Shown one piece after another: positions 21,311-34,432 of a stretch of DNA of 64,000 nucleotides. Position 1 is the stretch's first letter, and each line of letters opens with the position of its first letter. Both the position numbers and the translations under genes were made by a program. The notes under the pieces are model-generated. The model was given only the letters and a program-made list of their open reading frames with translations, was not told the origin of the DNA and ran no database searches. Source of the DNA: Antedon mediterranea (lineage: Eukaryota; Echinodermata; Crinoidea; Comatulida; Antedonidae); the NCBI RefSeq assembly GCF_964355755.1, contig NC_092673.1:5831001-5895000 (forward strand), in the 5' to 3' direction.

Positions 21311-24300
21311 ACTAGATTTAATACGTCACTATGACGAATTATAGGTTATATGCATTGATTCAAATAAAGATAATTGATTGATTTAAGATATTTTGATTGA
21401 TTGATTTTCTCAGAATCTTTAGTTATTTATAATATATGATAGGATCTTGCTAACGCAAATACAATAGCCGGTATCATAATCCGATCAAAGATCCTTCTGC
21501 GTATATAATGTCATAAACCACAGTTGTGTTTTTAAATAAATTTCATTATAAATCATCTGTATAATCTATACACTAAGAAATACAATTGAACAAACAATAC
21601 GGGTAATAAAAAAAATCTTATTTCGTTTCGTTTCCCAAGGAGAGACTCGAACTCGGTACCTTGAATGCTATAGACACGAGCAAAGACCACCGAGCCATAC
21701 ACAACTGACTAAAAATTATGGAAATATTCCTCCATGTATTTACTATGCAGTAACCACTTTGGTGCAGATAGATTATTACATACCGCAATGAATTTTAATG
21801 TTTTACTACGATGACATCTTTAAAGATTTTTAAAAATGACGCACTGTCAAACTATATACTTTTAACTTTAATATATGAACTTCTTAAGGAAGAAAGTTAA
21901 TGTTAAGTTTGTTATTTCGGCCTAAGAAAATGTTATAATTTGTTTGATTGTCAAAATTAATTTTTGTAAATTTAATATGCCATTAATGATGACTTAATCA
22001 ACTTTTGTTCTCTTAATTTCATAATAAATCATACATATGATACATACACTTCAAGAAAATGAAATAAAAAATTGGTGTTCCCGAGCATTCTAACGATATA
22101 TATTAATTTTAAAATTTAGCATATTTTCACCATTTTGTTAACTCACACGTGCGTAGCCTGTCACTTTTGACGTGCTCGTATAACGCTGTTTGGCGTTGAA
22201 AAGTTATTACAATATGATGATATTGTTAAAGAAAGGTTATACAACAGTAATCGGACAAAAACAGTGCGCAATAACGTTTGACGCGCAGTGCGCGTGCAAA
22301 AATCTGCGCATTTATGGCAATTTTTTAAACGCTTAAAATTGCCTGAAACGTACTCTAATTTCATCGAAAATAAATTCTGAAAATTTTGAACATTTTAAGC
22401 GCGCGTACGCATGCGTTATATGCGCTACGCACGTAATTGTATTGCCATATGATGAAATATGACCTGAAATTTATGAGTACCAAATTTTGTTTAAAAGTGA
22501 TTCATGCTTGTGAAGATATGATTACAAACGTGATTTCGTTAAATCGCGCGTAGACCGCGTAATGTTTGATTGCGCACCGTGAAAACATAACCACATCGAT
22601 TCCTGGCCATAAGGAATATACTCTGAAAAATTGACTTAGTTAGATGAAACTGATATCAAGATAATTGACGGACAAATAGTGCTAAGGAAAGAATAAATAA
22701 ATAAACTAGATTTAATTCGTCACTATGACGAATTATAGGTTATATGCATTGATTTAAATAAAGATAATTGATTGATTTAAGATATTTTGATTAATTGATT
22801 TTCTCAGAATCTTTAGTTATTTATAATATATGATAGGATCTTGCTAACGCAAATACAATAGCCGGTATCATAATCCGATCAAAGATCCTTCTGCGTATAT
22901 AATGTCATAAACCACATTTTGTGTTTTTAAATAAATTTCATTATAAATCATCTGTATAATCTATACACTAAGAAATACAATTGATCAAACAATACGAATA
23001 ATTAAAAAAAATCTTATTTCGTTTCGTTTCCCAAGGTGAGACTCGAACTCGGTACCTTGAATGCTATAGACACGAGCAAAGACCACCGAGCCATAGACAA
23101 CTGACTAAAAATTATGGAAATATTCCTCCGTGTATTTACTATGCAGTAACCACTTTGGTGCAGATAGATTATTACATACCGCAATGAATTATAATGTTTT
23201 ACTATGATGACATCTTTAAAGATTTTTAAAAATGATGCACTGTCAAACTATACTTTTAACTTTAATATATGAACTTCTTAAGGAAGAAAGTTAATGTTAA
23301 GTTTGTTATTTCGGCCTAAGAAAATGTTATAATTTGTTTGATTGTCGAAATTAATTTTTGTAAATTTAATATGCCATTAATGATGACTTAATCAACTTTT
23401 GTTCTCTTAATTTCATAATAAATCATACATATGATACATACACTTCAAGAAAATGAAATAAAAAATCAGTGTTCCCGAGCATTCTAACGATATATATTAA
23501 TTTTAAAATTTAGCATATTTTCACCATTTTGTTAACTTACACGTGCGTAGCCTGTCACTTTTGACGTACTCGTATAACGCTGTTTGGCGTTGAAAAGTTA
23601 ATACAATATGATGATATTGTTAAAGAAAGGTTATACAACAGTAATCGGACAAAAACAGTGCGCAATAACGTTTGACGCGCAGTGCGCGTGCAAAAATCTG
23701 CGCACTTATGGCAATTTTTTAAACGCTTAAAATTGCCTGAAACGTACTCTAATTTCATCGAAAATTAATTCTGACAATTTTGAACATTTTAAGCGCGCGT
23801 ACGCATGCAATATATGTGCTACGCACGTAATTGTATTGCCATATGATGAAATATGACCTGAAATTTATGAGTACCAAATTTTGTTTAAAGTGATTCATGC
23901 TTGTGAAGATATGATTACAAACGTGATTTCGTTAAATCGCGCGTAGACCACGTAATGTTTGATTGCGCACCGTGAAAACATAACCACATCAATTCCTGGC
24001 CATAAGGAATATACTCTGAAAAATTGACTTAGTTAGATGAAACTGATATCAAGATAATTGACGGACAAATAGTGCTAAGGAAAGAATAAATAAACTAGAT
24101 TTAATTCGTCACTATGACGAATTATAGGTTATATGCATTGATTTAAATAAAGATAATTGATTTTTAAAATATATATTGATTGATTGATTTTCTCAGAATC
24201 TTTAATTATTTATAATATATGATAGGACCTTGCTAACGCGAACACCATAGCCGGTATCACAATCCGATCAAAGATCCAAATGCGTATAATGTCATAAACC

Positions 24301-25396
24301 ACATTTGTTGTTACATAATAATAAAGACATAAGTTAATTTTTATCTAGATTTCATTATAAACCATGTGTATAATCTATACACTAAGAAATAAATTTGAAC
24401 AAACAATACAGATAATAAAAAAAAATCTTATTTCGTTTCCCAAGGTGAGACTCGATCTCGGTACCTTGAATGCCATAGACACGAGCACAGACCATCGAGC
24501 AATACACAACTGACTAAAAGTTGTAGAAAAATTCCTCCGTGTATTTACTATGCAGTAACCACTTTGGTGCAAATAGATTATTACATACCGAAATGAATTA
24601 TAATTTTTTACTATGATGACATCTTTAAAATGTAAACAAATGATGCACTGTCAAACTACATACTTTTAACTTTAATATATGAACTTTTGAAGGAAGAAAG
24701 TTAATGTTAAGTTTGTTATTTTGGCCTAAGAAAATGTCATAATTTGTTTGATTGTCGAAATTATTTTTTTAAAATTTAATATGCAATTAATGATGACTTA
24801 ATCAACTTTTGTTCTCTTAATTTGATAATAAATCATACATATGATACATACACTTCAAGAAAATGAAATAAAAAATAGGTGTTCCCCTGCATTCTGACGA
24901 TATATATTAATTTTAAAATTTAGCATATTTTCACCATTTTGTTAACTTATACGTGCGTAGCCAGTCACTTTTGACGTGCTCGTATAACGCAATTTCGAGT
25001 TGAAACCTGAATCAAATATGATATTATTAAAGAAAGATTGTAAAACAGAAATCGGGCAAAAAGAGTGCGCATTAACGTTTGACAATTTTAAACATTTTAA
25101 GCGCGCGTACGCAAGCGTTATATGCGCTATGCACGTAATTGTATTGCCATATGATGAAATATGACCTGAAATTTATGAGTACCAAATTTTGTTTAATTGT
25201 GATTCATGCTTGTGAAGATATGATTACAAACGTGATTTCGTAAAATCGCGCGTAGACCGCGTAATTTTTGATTGCGCATCGTGAAAATATAACCACATCG
25301 ATTCCTGGCCATAAGGAATATACTCTGAAAACTTGACTTAGCTAGATGAAACTGATGCCAAGATAATTCACGGACAAAATAGTGCTAAGGAAAGAA

Positions 25397-25407
<11 letters not shown>
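21311..25407 (-). mobile_element. Tandem array of three Helitron-like elements
   Basis: Three units start at about 21311, 22705 and 24093 (period about 1.39 kb; the third is shorter, about 1.31 kb, by an internal deletion near 25080). The shared left end, read on the minus strand, is a hairpin (aattcgtcatagtgacgaatt) followed by 'aaatctag' and t, which fits a Helitron 3' end (hairpin, CTAG, T). Each unit carries a minus-strand tRNA-like A box/B box (B box complement 'gactcgaactcgg' at about 21645, 23040 and 24448). The first two copies encode the same meaningless 67-aa frame. No Rep/helicase gene; non-autonomous. Confidence 0.6.
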
Positions 25408-25431
<24 letters not shown>

Positions 25432-25612
25432 AGATTTTGACAGAATCAAGAGTTATATGCATATCATGCATATAACCTAATAAATAAATAAAGAAATAAA
25501 TAAAGATTCTGACAGAATCAAGAGGTTATATGCATTAATGCATATAACCTAATAAAGAAATAATTAAAGATTCTGACAAAATCAAGAGGTTATATGCATG
25601 AATGCATATAAC
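25408..25612 (-). repeat. Three short repeats of the Helitron-like 5' terminal hairpin
   Basis: After a taaa-rich run, a unit of about 60-65 bp repeats three times: 'gattctgacagaatcaagag' then a palindrome ggttatatgcat...atgcatataacc. Read on the minus strand it is 'ggttat' palindrome followed by TCTTGATTCTGTCA, matching the left end of the separate element at 43861 (ggttat palindrome, TCTTGTTATTGTCA). It is therefore likely the element's other terminus, amplified. Confidence 0.6.
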
Positions 25613-26374
25613 CTAATAAGAAGTTAACACTAGTATAATAATATGAAAAGTCTGATGATTTAACATCCTGGGTTTTGTTTATATAATCTTGAGAAGCAGG
25701 GAAGAGTGAAATTACATTTCATATTTTACAATATATAGAAGATAGCGAGCAACACGAAAACAATTATTGCAGTATGTGATAAAAGCAACATTTTATAGAA
25801 AAATAGAATATATATAGAAAATCTAATAATTATAGTTTATTAATATAAATTATCACAACGAAATTATTTGCAAGTATTGATAATTAAGATGGCAACAGGA
25901 ACCCTGTAGATTACAATTAATTCTTGAAGAATCTGTCACTGATAAGTGAAGAAAAATACTGTTAATTATAATAATATGACATTATAATAATATGACTTTA
26001 AATCATGCATGTAAAGATTAAATTATAGAGAAAATAGTGTTAATTAACTTTTTTAGTGACTATGGATACTATGGACAATCAGCTCAGATAGATATAGGGC
26101 AAGAAATATTAAAATTCATTTGTGCAAAAAACATTTAAGTTTATACTATATCATCAGTGAACAATTTCACAAATGCAATTAGTATGAATTAGTTTGTTCA
26201 CATTTAAAACATATAATATTTACTGGGTTGCTGTTTACCTACAAAATAAACAATTTATTGCTGCTGTATTGTATATCTTGAATTTTGTTTTAATTCAATT
26301 CAGAGATTTAAAAATCACAAGCAGAGATTATAGTACATTATTATTATTGCACAAAGAGTAAAAAAATATAATAA
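25613..26374. other. AT-rich gap, nothing recognised
   Basis: I find no gene, RNA or clear repeat here beyond AT-rich sequence. Confidence 0.4.
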
Positions 26375-26962
26375 AACTAGAGGATACTCCGAGAGTACAA
26401 ACCTCCGCCTTCCCCTACATAAAATTCCCCCTGAATATTTTTTTTTTACATTTTTTTTTATTAGTTCTAAGTGTAAATATGTTAACTGCACACTACAAAG
26501 TTGTGGATGACAGTGTGGTGTAATGGTTATGTATCCAGCCCTCACAGTTGAGATCGCTGGTTCAAGTCCCACTGAGGTTTTTTTTTTTTTATTAGTTCTT
26601 TCCTTATTTCTTTTTTTTTAGCTTTTTGTGGACCTTGATCTTTGACCCTGACCCTTCCAAAATTTAACCACAATTATATGATGTGTCATTGATCATTGTG
26701 GCTAAGTTTGGTGAGAATCGGATAAAAACTGTGGTCTCTAGGCAGTAAAATAGTTTTTTGTTAGTTGTGACCTTGACCTATGACCTTTTCCCCTCAAATT
26801 CGAACTCGTCCGAGCTTTTGGGGCATACCTAGATCATTGTTGCCAAATTTGGTGAGAATCGGATAAAAACTGTGGCCTCCAGGCTGTTCACAGACACACA
26901 CACGCACACAAACACACAAACATACAGGGGTGAAAATATAACCTCCTTGGCGGAGGTAATAA
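26375..26962 (+). mobile_element. SINE-like composite retroposon
   Basis: Starts with 'gatactccgagagtacaaac' and 'cctccgcc', contains a tRNA-like part (A-box-like 'gtggtgtaatggttatg', B-box-like 'ggttcaagtcc' near 26515-26570), then two repeats of a 'ccttgacc..tgacc..ttggtgagaatcggataaaaactgtgg' core (about 26630-26745 and 26766-26875; partial forms quoted), an (ac)n microsatellite at 26892-26925 and an end 'cctccttggcggaggtaat'. This layout is common in marine invertebrate SINEs. Confidence 0.6.
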
Positions 26963-27024
26963 AAGTCACAAAAACCTAAATGATAATAATATAGATACAA
27001 TTCTCATGCTATCATGTTGTTACA

Positions 27025-27211
27025 AGTCTTATTACAACCACTAATGTAGAAAAAGCCAGCTATGTTGAAACAACCGTTAATGTAGAACAATCCACCGCTA
27101 ATGTAGTAAAACCTCCAGCTTATGTAGAAAGAGATATTATATAACGGATGGATGGTTCTACATTAACGGTTGTTTCAACATAGCTGGCTTTTTCTACATT
27201 AGCGGTTGTAA
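27025..27211. repeat. Hairpin repeat with ~58 bp arms
   Basis: 'gttctacattaacggttgtt' at 27152 onward is the complement of the left arm ending near 27090; the arms include 'agccagctatgttgaaac' and are separated by about 60 bp. Within it the unit 'c.gctaatgtag.a' also repeats directly. No gene. Confidence 0.65.
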
Positions 27212-27264
27212 CAAGGTTTCCTAAACCAATGACTACACAGCACAATGTAACAAAGAGGGCCTCT

Positions 27265-27341
27265 AAAATTAGATGTTATCACTAAAAATAGAACAGAGTT
27301 AGAATCTAGTTTGAAGTTAAGCAGGACAGCAATTGAAATGT
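27265..27341 (+). pseudogene. Relic of a fourth TRIM-NHL copy (coiled-coil scrap)
   Basis: About 77 bp translate without stops as LDVITKNRTELESS followed by LKLSRTAIEM, closely matching the start of the coiled coil in gene 1 (LDVITNDKSEFESN, LKLNRRAIEN) and gene 2. Nothing else of the gene survives: it is preceded by unrelated sequence and cut at its right side by the foldback element at 27347. It shows that at least one more family member existed between genes 1 and 2. Confidence 0.7.
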
Positions 27342-27346
27342 GTTGT

Positions 27347-28674
27347 AATCTATATATAAATTATGGTTAATTCTGACATAGGCGAGCACAATGCAAAAAC
27401 TTCGGTACAAATCTCCGCCTTGGATACCTACCTTATCTATTCGAGATGTACCGCGAAACGTAGATTTGATAACATTAGTGTGCAGGCCGACGCTATTGTT
27501 CCATATTTATATCTTAGGAAGATATTATAAAGAGTTTTTTAACAACATTTATGATTTCAACATTAGATTTTCCTCTCAATTTCAATTCTTCCCGGTCAAA
27601 GTAATTTCCGGGTTTAAGATAAGTTCACCTTGTAAATATTTTCTCTCTTTTAAACACAAGGGAGCAGTTAAAATAATAGATTTGACCCTAAAGGTGACTG
27701 GAAACAGGCACTTTCCATCAATCAATACAGTGTCCCTTTGAAAGACGAAAAAAAAAATCAGATAGTAGGAGTGGTTGGCCATTAGTCATAGCCATTTCAG
27801 TTTTTTGTTTATTTTAAAACATACCACGCGTGTGTGAAGGTACAGTAGTTAAATTATACTGCAAATTAATAAAGATCAAATTAAATATACGTCATAAAGA
27901 ATCAGAATATATTGTGGGGATAGTATTATAAAATTACATAGGGAGATTTGATGATAAGACATTTTTCGAGTGAAATCCCGATAGCTGAGTTTTATTGAGT
28001 AAGCTTGCAGGAATAACTGTAGGATATCTTCCTGTGCCCCGTTAGGACCGAGATGTCTGCCCATGTTGCAAGCCGTAATGTCTTCTTTCTTGGGCCCACT
28101 CTGTTACGGCAGTTTCAAGAGATGATTTAATTAAATAATGTATTAATAATTATTAGGATGGTATTCATTTGAATAAACGCCTCTCCAATAAAACATAATA
28201 AAATAAAAATAAACAAAAAACTGAAATGGCTATGACTAATGGCCAACCACTCCTACTATCTGATTTTTTTTTTCGTCTTCCAAAGGGACACTGTATTGAT
28301 TGATGGAAAGTGCCTGTTTCCAGTCACCTTTAGGGTCAAATCTATTATTTTAACTGCTCCCTTGTGTTTAAAAGAGAGAAAATATTTACAAGGTGAACTT
28401 ATCTTAAACCCGGAAATTACTTTGACCGGGAAGAATTGAAATTGAGAGGAAAATCTAATGTTGAAATCATAAATGTTGTTAAAAAACTCTTTATAATATC
28501 TTCCTAAGATATAAATATGGAACAATAGCGTCGGCCTGCACACTAATGTTATCAAATCTACGTTTCGCGGTACATCTCGAATAGATAAGGTAGGTATCCA
28601 AGGCGGAGATTTGTACCGAAGTTTTTGCATTGTGCTCGCCTATGTCAGAATTAACCATAATTTATATATAGATT
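27347..28674. mobile_element. Foldback element with ~470 bp arms
   Basis: The left arm (27347-about 27816) and right arm (about 28208-28674) are near-identical inverted repeats: the same 116-residue open frame appears at 27391 (+) and 28256-28630 (-). The ends are 'aatctatatataaattatgg' and its complement. The spacer of about 390 bp has no recognised gene. No transposase. The frame in the arms has no known family and is probably chance. Confidence 0.75.
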
Positions 28675-31600
28675 CAGCCTTATACACACGATCGTCAGCA
28701 TTTTTCAATAGACCAATCAATACCATGTCATGTGCGTATTTGATTATATGACACATGCTACATGAAGATCGACATTCACTAGTATATATTGTAAATAAAC
28801 TTGGTGACAGACAACACCCCTGGGGTGCACCAGTGTTGATCCTTCTAATCTCTGAGATAGATTTACCAACTTTAACATACTGTAGAGCCGATTTGTAAGA
28901 AAATCATAACCCATAGAGCAAGGTAAGGATTAACCTTCCATTCAGACATTTTATTCATTAAAATATGAGGCTGCATCAAATTAAATGCAGATGAAAAGTC
29001 TATGAATAGCCCTCGAGCATAGGTCCCCTTCTTATCTAAATGTGAAACCACCAGGTCTAACAAGGTTATAATAGCATCTTTGACCCCTCTATACATTGAT
29101 ATGCAAATTGGTTATTATCCATAAAATCACTACATTCAGACATTAGTTGACTTCTAACAATTTTCTCAAGGATCTTTATTAGAATAGATGTTAATGCCAC
29201 TGGTCTGAAGTCGTTAATGATTTTAGGGTTACACATTTTCGGAACAGGTATAATCTCAGAGACCTTCCATAGATCAGGTACCACCCCCGTGTTCAGTGAA
29301 CACTGGAAAAGCTGGCTTATTATTGGTGAAAGCTGAGAGGCACATGATCTAATCAAACGCCCTGATATACCGTCCGGACCCTTTGCTTTACTAACATTTA
29401 CCCTTTCCATATATTTCTTAACATCATCTACATCAATTTTTATTGCACTTTTATCATTCATTTCATTTTTAAACCCTTCAGCAGATGCAGTCATTTCACA
29501 TTTAAAATTTATTTCATCAAATCTAGAATAAAAAATATTAAAATCATTTGGTTTAAAACTGTGTTCCATTTCATTATTTTTCTTCCCCATACCTGTAATT
29601 TTCCTAACTCCATTCCAGGCCTGACGGGTGTCCCGGCACTTGAATTTGTTCTCAATTTTTTCTCCATATTCTTTTTTACATGCTTTGATTTTCTTATTTA
29701 CACATTTTTGAATCTTTTTCTTTTCCATCTCGTTGCATTTGTTTTTGGATGCAATATATTTCTTAAGTAATTCCTTTCTTACATCTTTTGTGAGCCAAGG
29801 CTTATTATTATTAAATATTCTAATTTTCTTTTTGGGTAAGATCAGATTTTGACAGAATTTTATGTATTCAACAATTGCTACTGTAGCCTCATTCAAAGTT
29901 TCCGAAGAGTCCATAAACGTGGCTTCATAACACCCTTTTAACTCATTAACCTTATCCTCAGACCACACTAATCTTTCTATAACAATAGGTTTCTGCTGTT
30001 TAAGTTTCTGTTTATATTTCGGAATAAGATTAATACAATTATGATCAGAATTTCCTATACCTGGTAATTTATAAGCCTTAGGCTTCACTAATATTCCCAA
30101 AACACTTATCTAATACATTTTCTTTTCTAGTAGCACATTTAACATACTGTCTATACTCAGGTAGGAACTTCTTGATCTTGCAGCCCTTGTTAAAATCGCC
30201 CATCACAAAGTTTGGTGCATCTGGTGCAATCTTCTCCATCCTGCGAATAACCTCAGAGACTTTCTCTGCCGCGATCATGTCGTTAGCATTTGGGTGGATA
30301 TACGCACAAGTAATATATATTCTGTTAAATTCTCTCGGAAGATAATACGGTCTCAACGAAAGTGTCAACAATTCAATGTCAACAGAACAATATTGTTCCT
30401 TTACCGAAACATTTCTGCACCATTTATTATTCACGTAGATACATACACCCCCCGCCTTTAGCTTTACCGGTGACATCCCTGCTCCTATCCATACGAAATA
30501 AGGAAAACCCATCAATACTTAACAATTCATCCGGATCAGTATTGCAAAACCATGTTTCTGATATGCATATCACACACACATTTCGGTATTCATTTTGATA
30601 TTTACAACACGCTTGTAATTCATCCATTTTGTTTCTTAACGATCTAGCATTACCAAAAATTATCGTGGGAAATGCCGGTTTAAATCTACTATAGTTATTG
30701 TAATTCCTTCTTCTTACCCGTGCCTTAATACCTCCTCTGCATCCTCTCTTCCTTTTGCGTATATAGTGAATAGGAATCGCTTTAAGATCAATTGGCTTTA
30801 GAGTTACATCTGGTTGTAGGCGAATTAATTCCTCTCGAGTGAAAGTCCTACGAGGGCCTGGCCCGCCTAGGCCTGACATTCCATCTTGATTGTTGATTGT
30901 TGTGTTAACATTCCACACATCGCCTGCACTGCATGCAGGTTGTTGCGATATGGCGTCACGGTTCATGTTTGGGGCCTGGGATTGTATGTCCAGTATAACA
31001 GTTAAAAATATAACAAAACACGACAAAAACACAACACCCTTCACACAATAAACTCCACGGATACCACAAAAACCACAAGGCATAGATAAAAATCCCAAAT
31101 CCACTGTACAAACACAGAAAATAGATTTAAAATTGAAGACGTTCTGTCGAGGTCTGACCGCCAAGTCCGGCGCAGATATATTCTGTTAGCATAGATACTG
31201 CAACATGCAGTTGACTAGACTTCATGTATTCATCGCTGGTTTTCATTGGAGTTGCTGATGGTCTTAGGTTGAACATGAGTGAGTGATGAGATAGCTATGG
31301 TTATTGAATTGTTCAGTGTGTAGATGAGTGAACAAAGATTAGATGCACACAATCATACGCAGAGCAGGAATTCCTGTTGTTGATACCAATATGTAAAATT
31401 ACACAGGTTGGTTGAATTTCTGAAATCATGTCAGGTACAAATTTGAGCCATATTTTGACATTGCTGCCAGCAATACAGGCGTTTACAACCTCCATACGAC
31501 TAGACATCCGCTTCCCATCTAAATGCTTAGGAATAGAGTCTCCGATAATTAAAATTTTACCTTTCTGAAGTCTTCTGTGATGTGGTTTAAATGATTGATT

Positions 31601-32110
31601 ATGAGAACGATGTTCTGTCTTTGTAGGTGTCCTGTCAAATGGATGAGAAGCATAGTCAGATTCATCATAGACTGTTGTTGTTCCATTTGTTTCTTCTGAC
31701 TTATTACTACAATCAGCTGTTCCATCCAAAGAAATGGATCAAATTGGTTCTGTGTAACTATCATTGGAATGTGGATCGATTGTTCAATTATTTCTTTGTG
31801 TGATTTCTGTTCTTCATCTTTTTGCTTATGGTCAATTTTGTCTTGGTTGATTTGCTGTGCATCATTCTCTTCACTTCGGGCGCATTCCTGTTTTCTATCA
31901 ATCAGTTGATTTAATAAGACTACATTATGTTCACTGACTTCTTTGAAGGCTGCTGATAATTGGGCAAAATTATTCCTTAATTCAACAAGTTCATTTAGAA
32001 GTTCCGCCGACGATTTGGTTTCATTTTCTGTCTGGGTATGTTGTTCAGTACTGTCAATATACCATGGAGAAACATCTTGCTCTAAGAAATAGGTGGATGA
32101 CATAATTTTA
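28675..32110 (-). mobile_element. Rex1/Babar-like (CR1 group) LINE with esterase-type ORF1, inactive
   Basis: ORF1 (32103-31313, frameshift near 31730) has a coiled-coil-like N-part and an SGNH-esterase-like segment (ILIIGDSIPKHLDG ... VILHIGINN). ORF2 starts near 31164: endonuclease pieces NARSLRNKMDEL, CISETWF, GGVCIYVNNKWC, NFVMGDFN; then RT pieces KAKGPDGISGRLI, DFRPVALTS, LFIDFSSAFN, TGAPQGCCLSP. Frameshifts occur near 30470, 30090 and 29080. The catalytic motif reads YAHD instead of YADD. The element stops at the foldback's edge, so its 3' part is missing, unlike the usual 5' truncation. Confidence 0.8.
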
Positions 32111-33022
32111 CTGTCAGTAAATCCATAGAAACTGGAGATATCATCGGGTTATGACCGGTTGGGCCGCCGACAAGTTGGGCCGCCGGTGATTTCTATGAAA
32201 CGCCCAGTGCATGCGTCTTTTACGACATTTCGCGTAGTGATTAGGGTGGTGTCCTAGTCTAGCAGAACCTAGTACATAAGTTCATGGTCTTGGTTTATTG
32301 TGTCATAAAAATAAACAATATATAATTACATATTACAATTAACACAGCAAAGGAAAGTAGTAATATTTAATAATTTAATTGTTTTTAATCTTTCGAGGAA
32401 AAAATTCAGTGCACTCATAATTTTTGTAGGCCTACCACGTAAAGTCACGTTGTCTCTCAGGACTAGAGTATTAACATTCTTCGAATGAGGTTAAATAAAT
32501 ATTATTTTTTATTTACTAATCTTTTAATATCATATTTGATTGAATTTCACAATGTTAATACACAAAATATTTTACTAAAAAACGTGATTTTATGTAATTA
32601 TTTTACCGAAAAATTTAGTAGGCCTAGTTCATACAACTACCGACTGAGGGGCAACATGTTTACGTTATTTTTTTCCACGATGGCTATTGTGAAAAGGTGC
32701 TTGGTTGGACTAGGAAAAGTTCAGAATAAAGTGTATAATTCTGGAAAACTGTGCCCAAAATCAGTAAAAATCCTATGTTCCAATGACTTACTGTACCACA
32801 GAGAAATCCTTTTGAGTGGTTTAAAGTTGATATACTAAATAATACTTGTTAAAATCAAACTTGTTAAAATCAAACATAAATGAGCACTCACTCACTCAGA
32901 AGCTCAGAGTCAGTTGAATTAAAAAAAAATAAAAAATAAATGTCTATTTATTTGTTCCTGTAAATGAACTTTGTCATGTGATACATTTGAAATAGCCATT
33001 TTTTTAACTCTGAAAATGACTT
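32111..33022. other. Intergenic, nothing recognised
   Basis: No gene recognised. The frame at 32485-32838 shows no family features. Confidence 0.35.
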
Positions 33023-33217
33023 ATGTATTCTAGAACCATCTGTGGGCACGACCTAGATGGTACGCGAGCATACAGTACCGTCTAGTTAATATAATTATCT
33101 TTGTTAGTTATTTTTGGCCAAATTATACTAAACAAAATTATTATAAACTAAATGGTACGCTCGCTTCGCTCGCGTACCATCTAGGTCGTGCCCACAGATG
33201 GTTCTCGAATACATAAT
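33023..33217. mobile_element. Palindromic MITE
   Basis: Arms 'agaaccatctgtgggcacga' at about 33032 and its complement at about 33186-33206, extending outward to 'gtattc' and inward to 'ctagatggtacgcgagc'; total arms about 45 bp around a 100 bp AT-rich core. The same end word occurs at 5812-5830 and 41035-41055, at the edge of repeat unit A. Confidence 0.65.
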
Positions 33218-33222
33218 AATTT

Positions 33223-33880
33223 CAGTGTTAAAAAACTGACGATTTCAAATGTACGTACAATAATACATGTCGTTTACACAGGAACGAATACATAGACACT
33301 GATTTATGTACTCAACAAAAATTAGCACCCTGGGAATTACTTCCGAAAGAGAAACTTGTCAAAAAATGAGACCAATTGTTTAAGTCAAATTTAAACAAAC
33401 TTAATTTGTGTTTTGAAATAATAATGTAACATTAGGGTTGAGGGATGGGGAAGAGGATGGGTGCAAAGAGGAACAATTTTTAAATATATTCTTTATCCAT
33501 TTAGTAACAAAATATTAATTGTTTTCATGTTTTAAAAATAATATACCACTAAACACAGTAAAACATTGCGATGTAATACTTTGTTGAAACTATCAGTATC
33601 ACTGTCCTAGTAGATTGAAATAGCAGTACATGTAACGATACATCACTACGACGTGTATGTTTATATAATGTAAAACAATTTGTGAAAACCACCTCTACTC
33701 GGGGAAAATCATAAAGTCGATTTAATTGTCAATAAATATTAAATTATCTAACTCAACTGAATTAGTAGGCCTAATGGTTTTCAATTGTTTAGCCAAGTCA
33801 TACTTAAGTTGGTTCCTACCCTACCCACCAAAGTTGTTTTGCGTTTATGATGCACCGTAGGCATATCAAGCTCTACAATA
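33223..33880 (-). repeat. Repeat unit A, reverse copy (first part)
   Basis: Reverse-complement match to about 5390-5810, including 'acgatttcaaatgtacgtac' and the run through 'gggtgcaaagaggaac'. Continues after the inserted transposon at 37109-37805. Non-coding. Confidence 0.55.
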
Positions 33881-34372
33881 CGGGGCGCCGTTTGGGACAT
33901 TGCTAATTTTGTCAAAATATTACAATTTTGTCTACACATAATTAATTTTGTCAATACAAAATTCATTTTGTCAACACAAAATTCATTTTGTATTGACAAA
34001 ATTCATTTTGTGTTGACAAAATGTATTCTGTGTGGACAAAATTCATTTTGTCTCGACAAAATTAATTCTGTGTAAACAAAAGTCATTCTGTGTGGACAAA
34101 ATTAATTCTGTGTTGACAAAATTAATTTTGTGTAGACAAAATTCATTCTGTAACAACAAAAATCATTTTGTGGCGACAAAATTCATTCTGTAACGAAAAT
34201 TCTGTGTAGACAAAATTCATTTTGTGGCGACAAAATGTATTCTGTGTAGACAAAATTTATTCTGTGTAGACAAAATTTATTCTGTGTAGACAAAATTTAT
34301 TCTGTGTAGACAAAATTCATTCTGTGTAGAAAAAATTCATTTTGTCGCGACAAAATGAATTTTGTTAGCCTA

Positions 34373-34432
34373 GCCTACTCAAGCGTGGGACAAAACGTTT
34401 TTTAAAACATTTTGTCCCACGCTTGAGTAGGC
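34373..34432. repeat. 60-bp hairpin
   Basis: 'gcctactcaagcgtgggaca' begins a palindrome that closes at 34432, with arms of about 26 bp and one or two mismatches around 'gttttttaaaac'. It ends the left minisatellite array. Confidence 0.7.

Noticed and set aside
22161-22364. 67-aa frame repeated at 23555-23758
   Set aside because: Identical only because the Helitron-like bodies are tandem copies; the third copy lacks it through deletion. Not a gene.
27391-27741. 116-aa open frame, also on the other strand at 28256-28630
   Set aside because: Same sequence in the two arms of the foldback element; no family resemblance or splice/start context. Treated as chance frame in a repeat.
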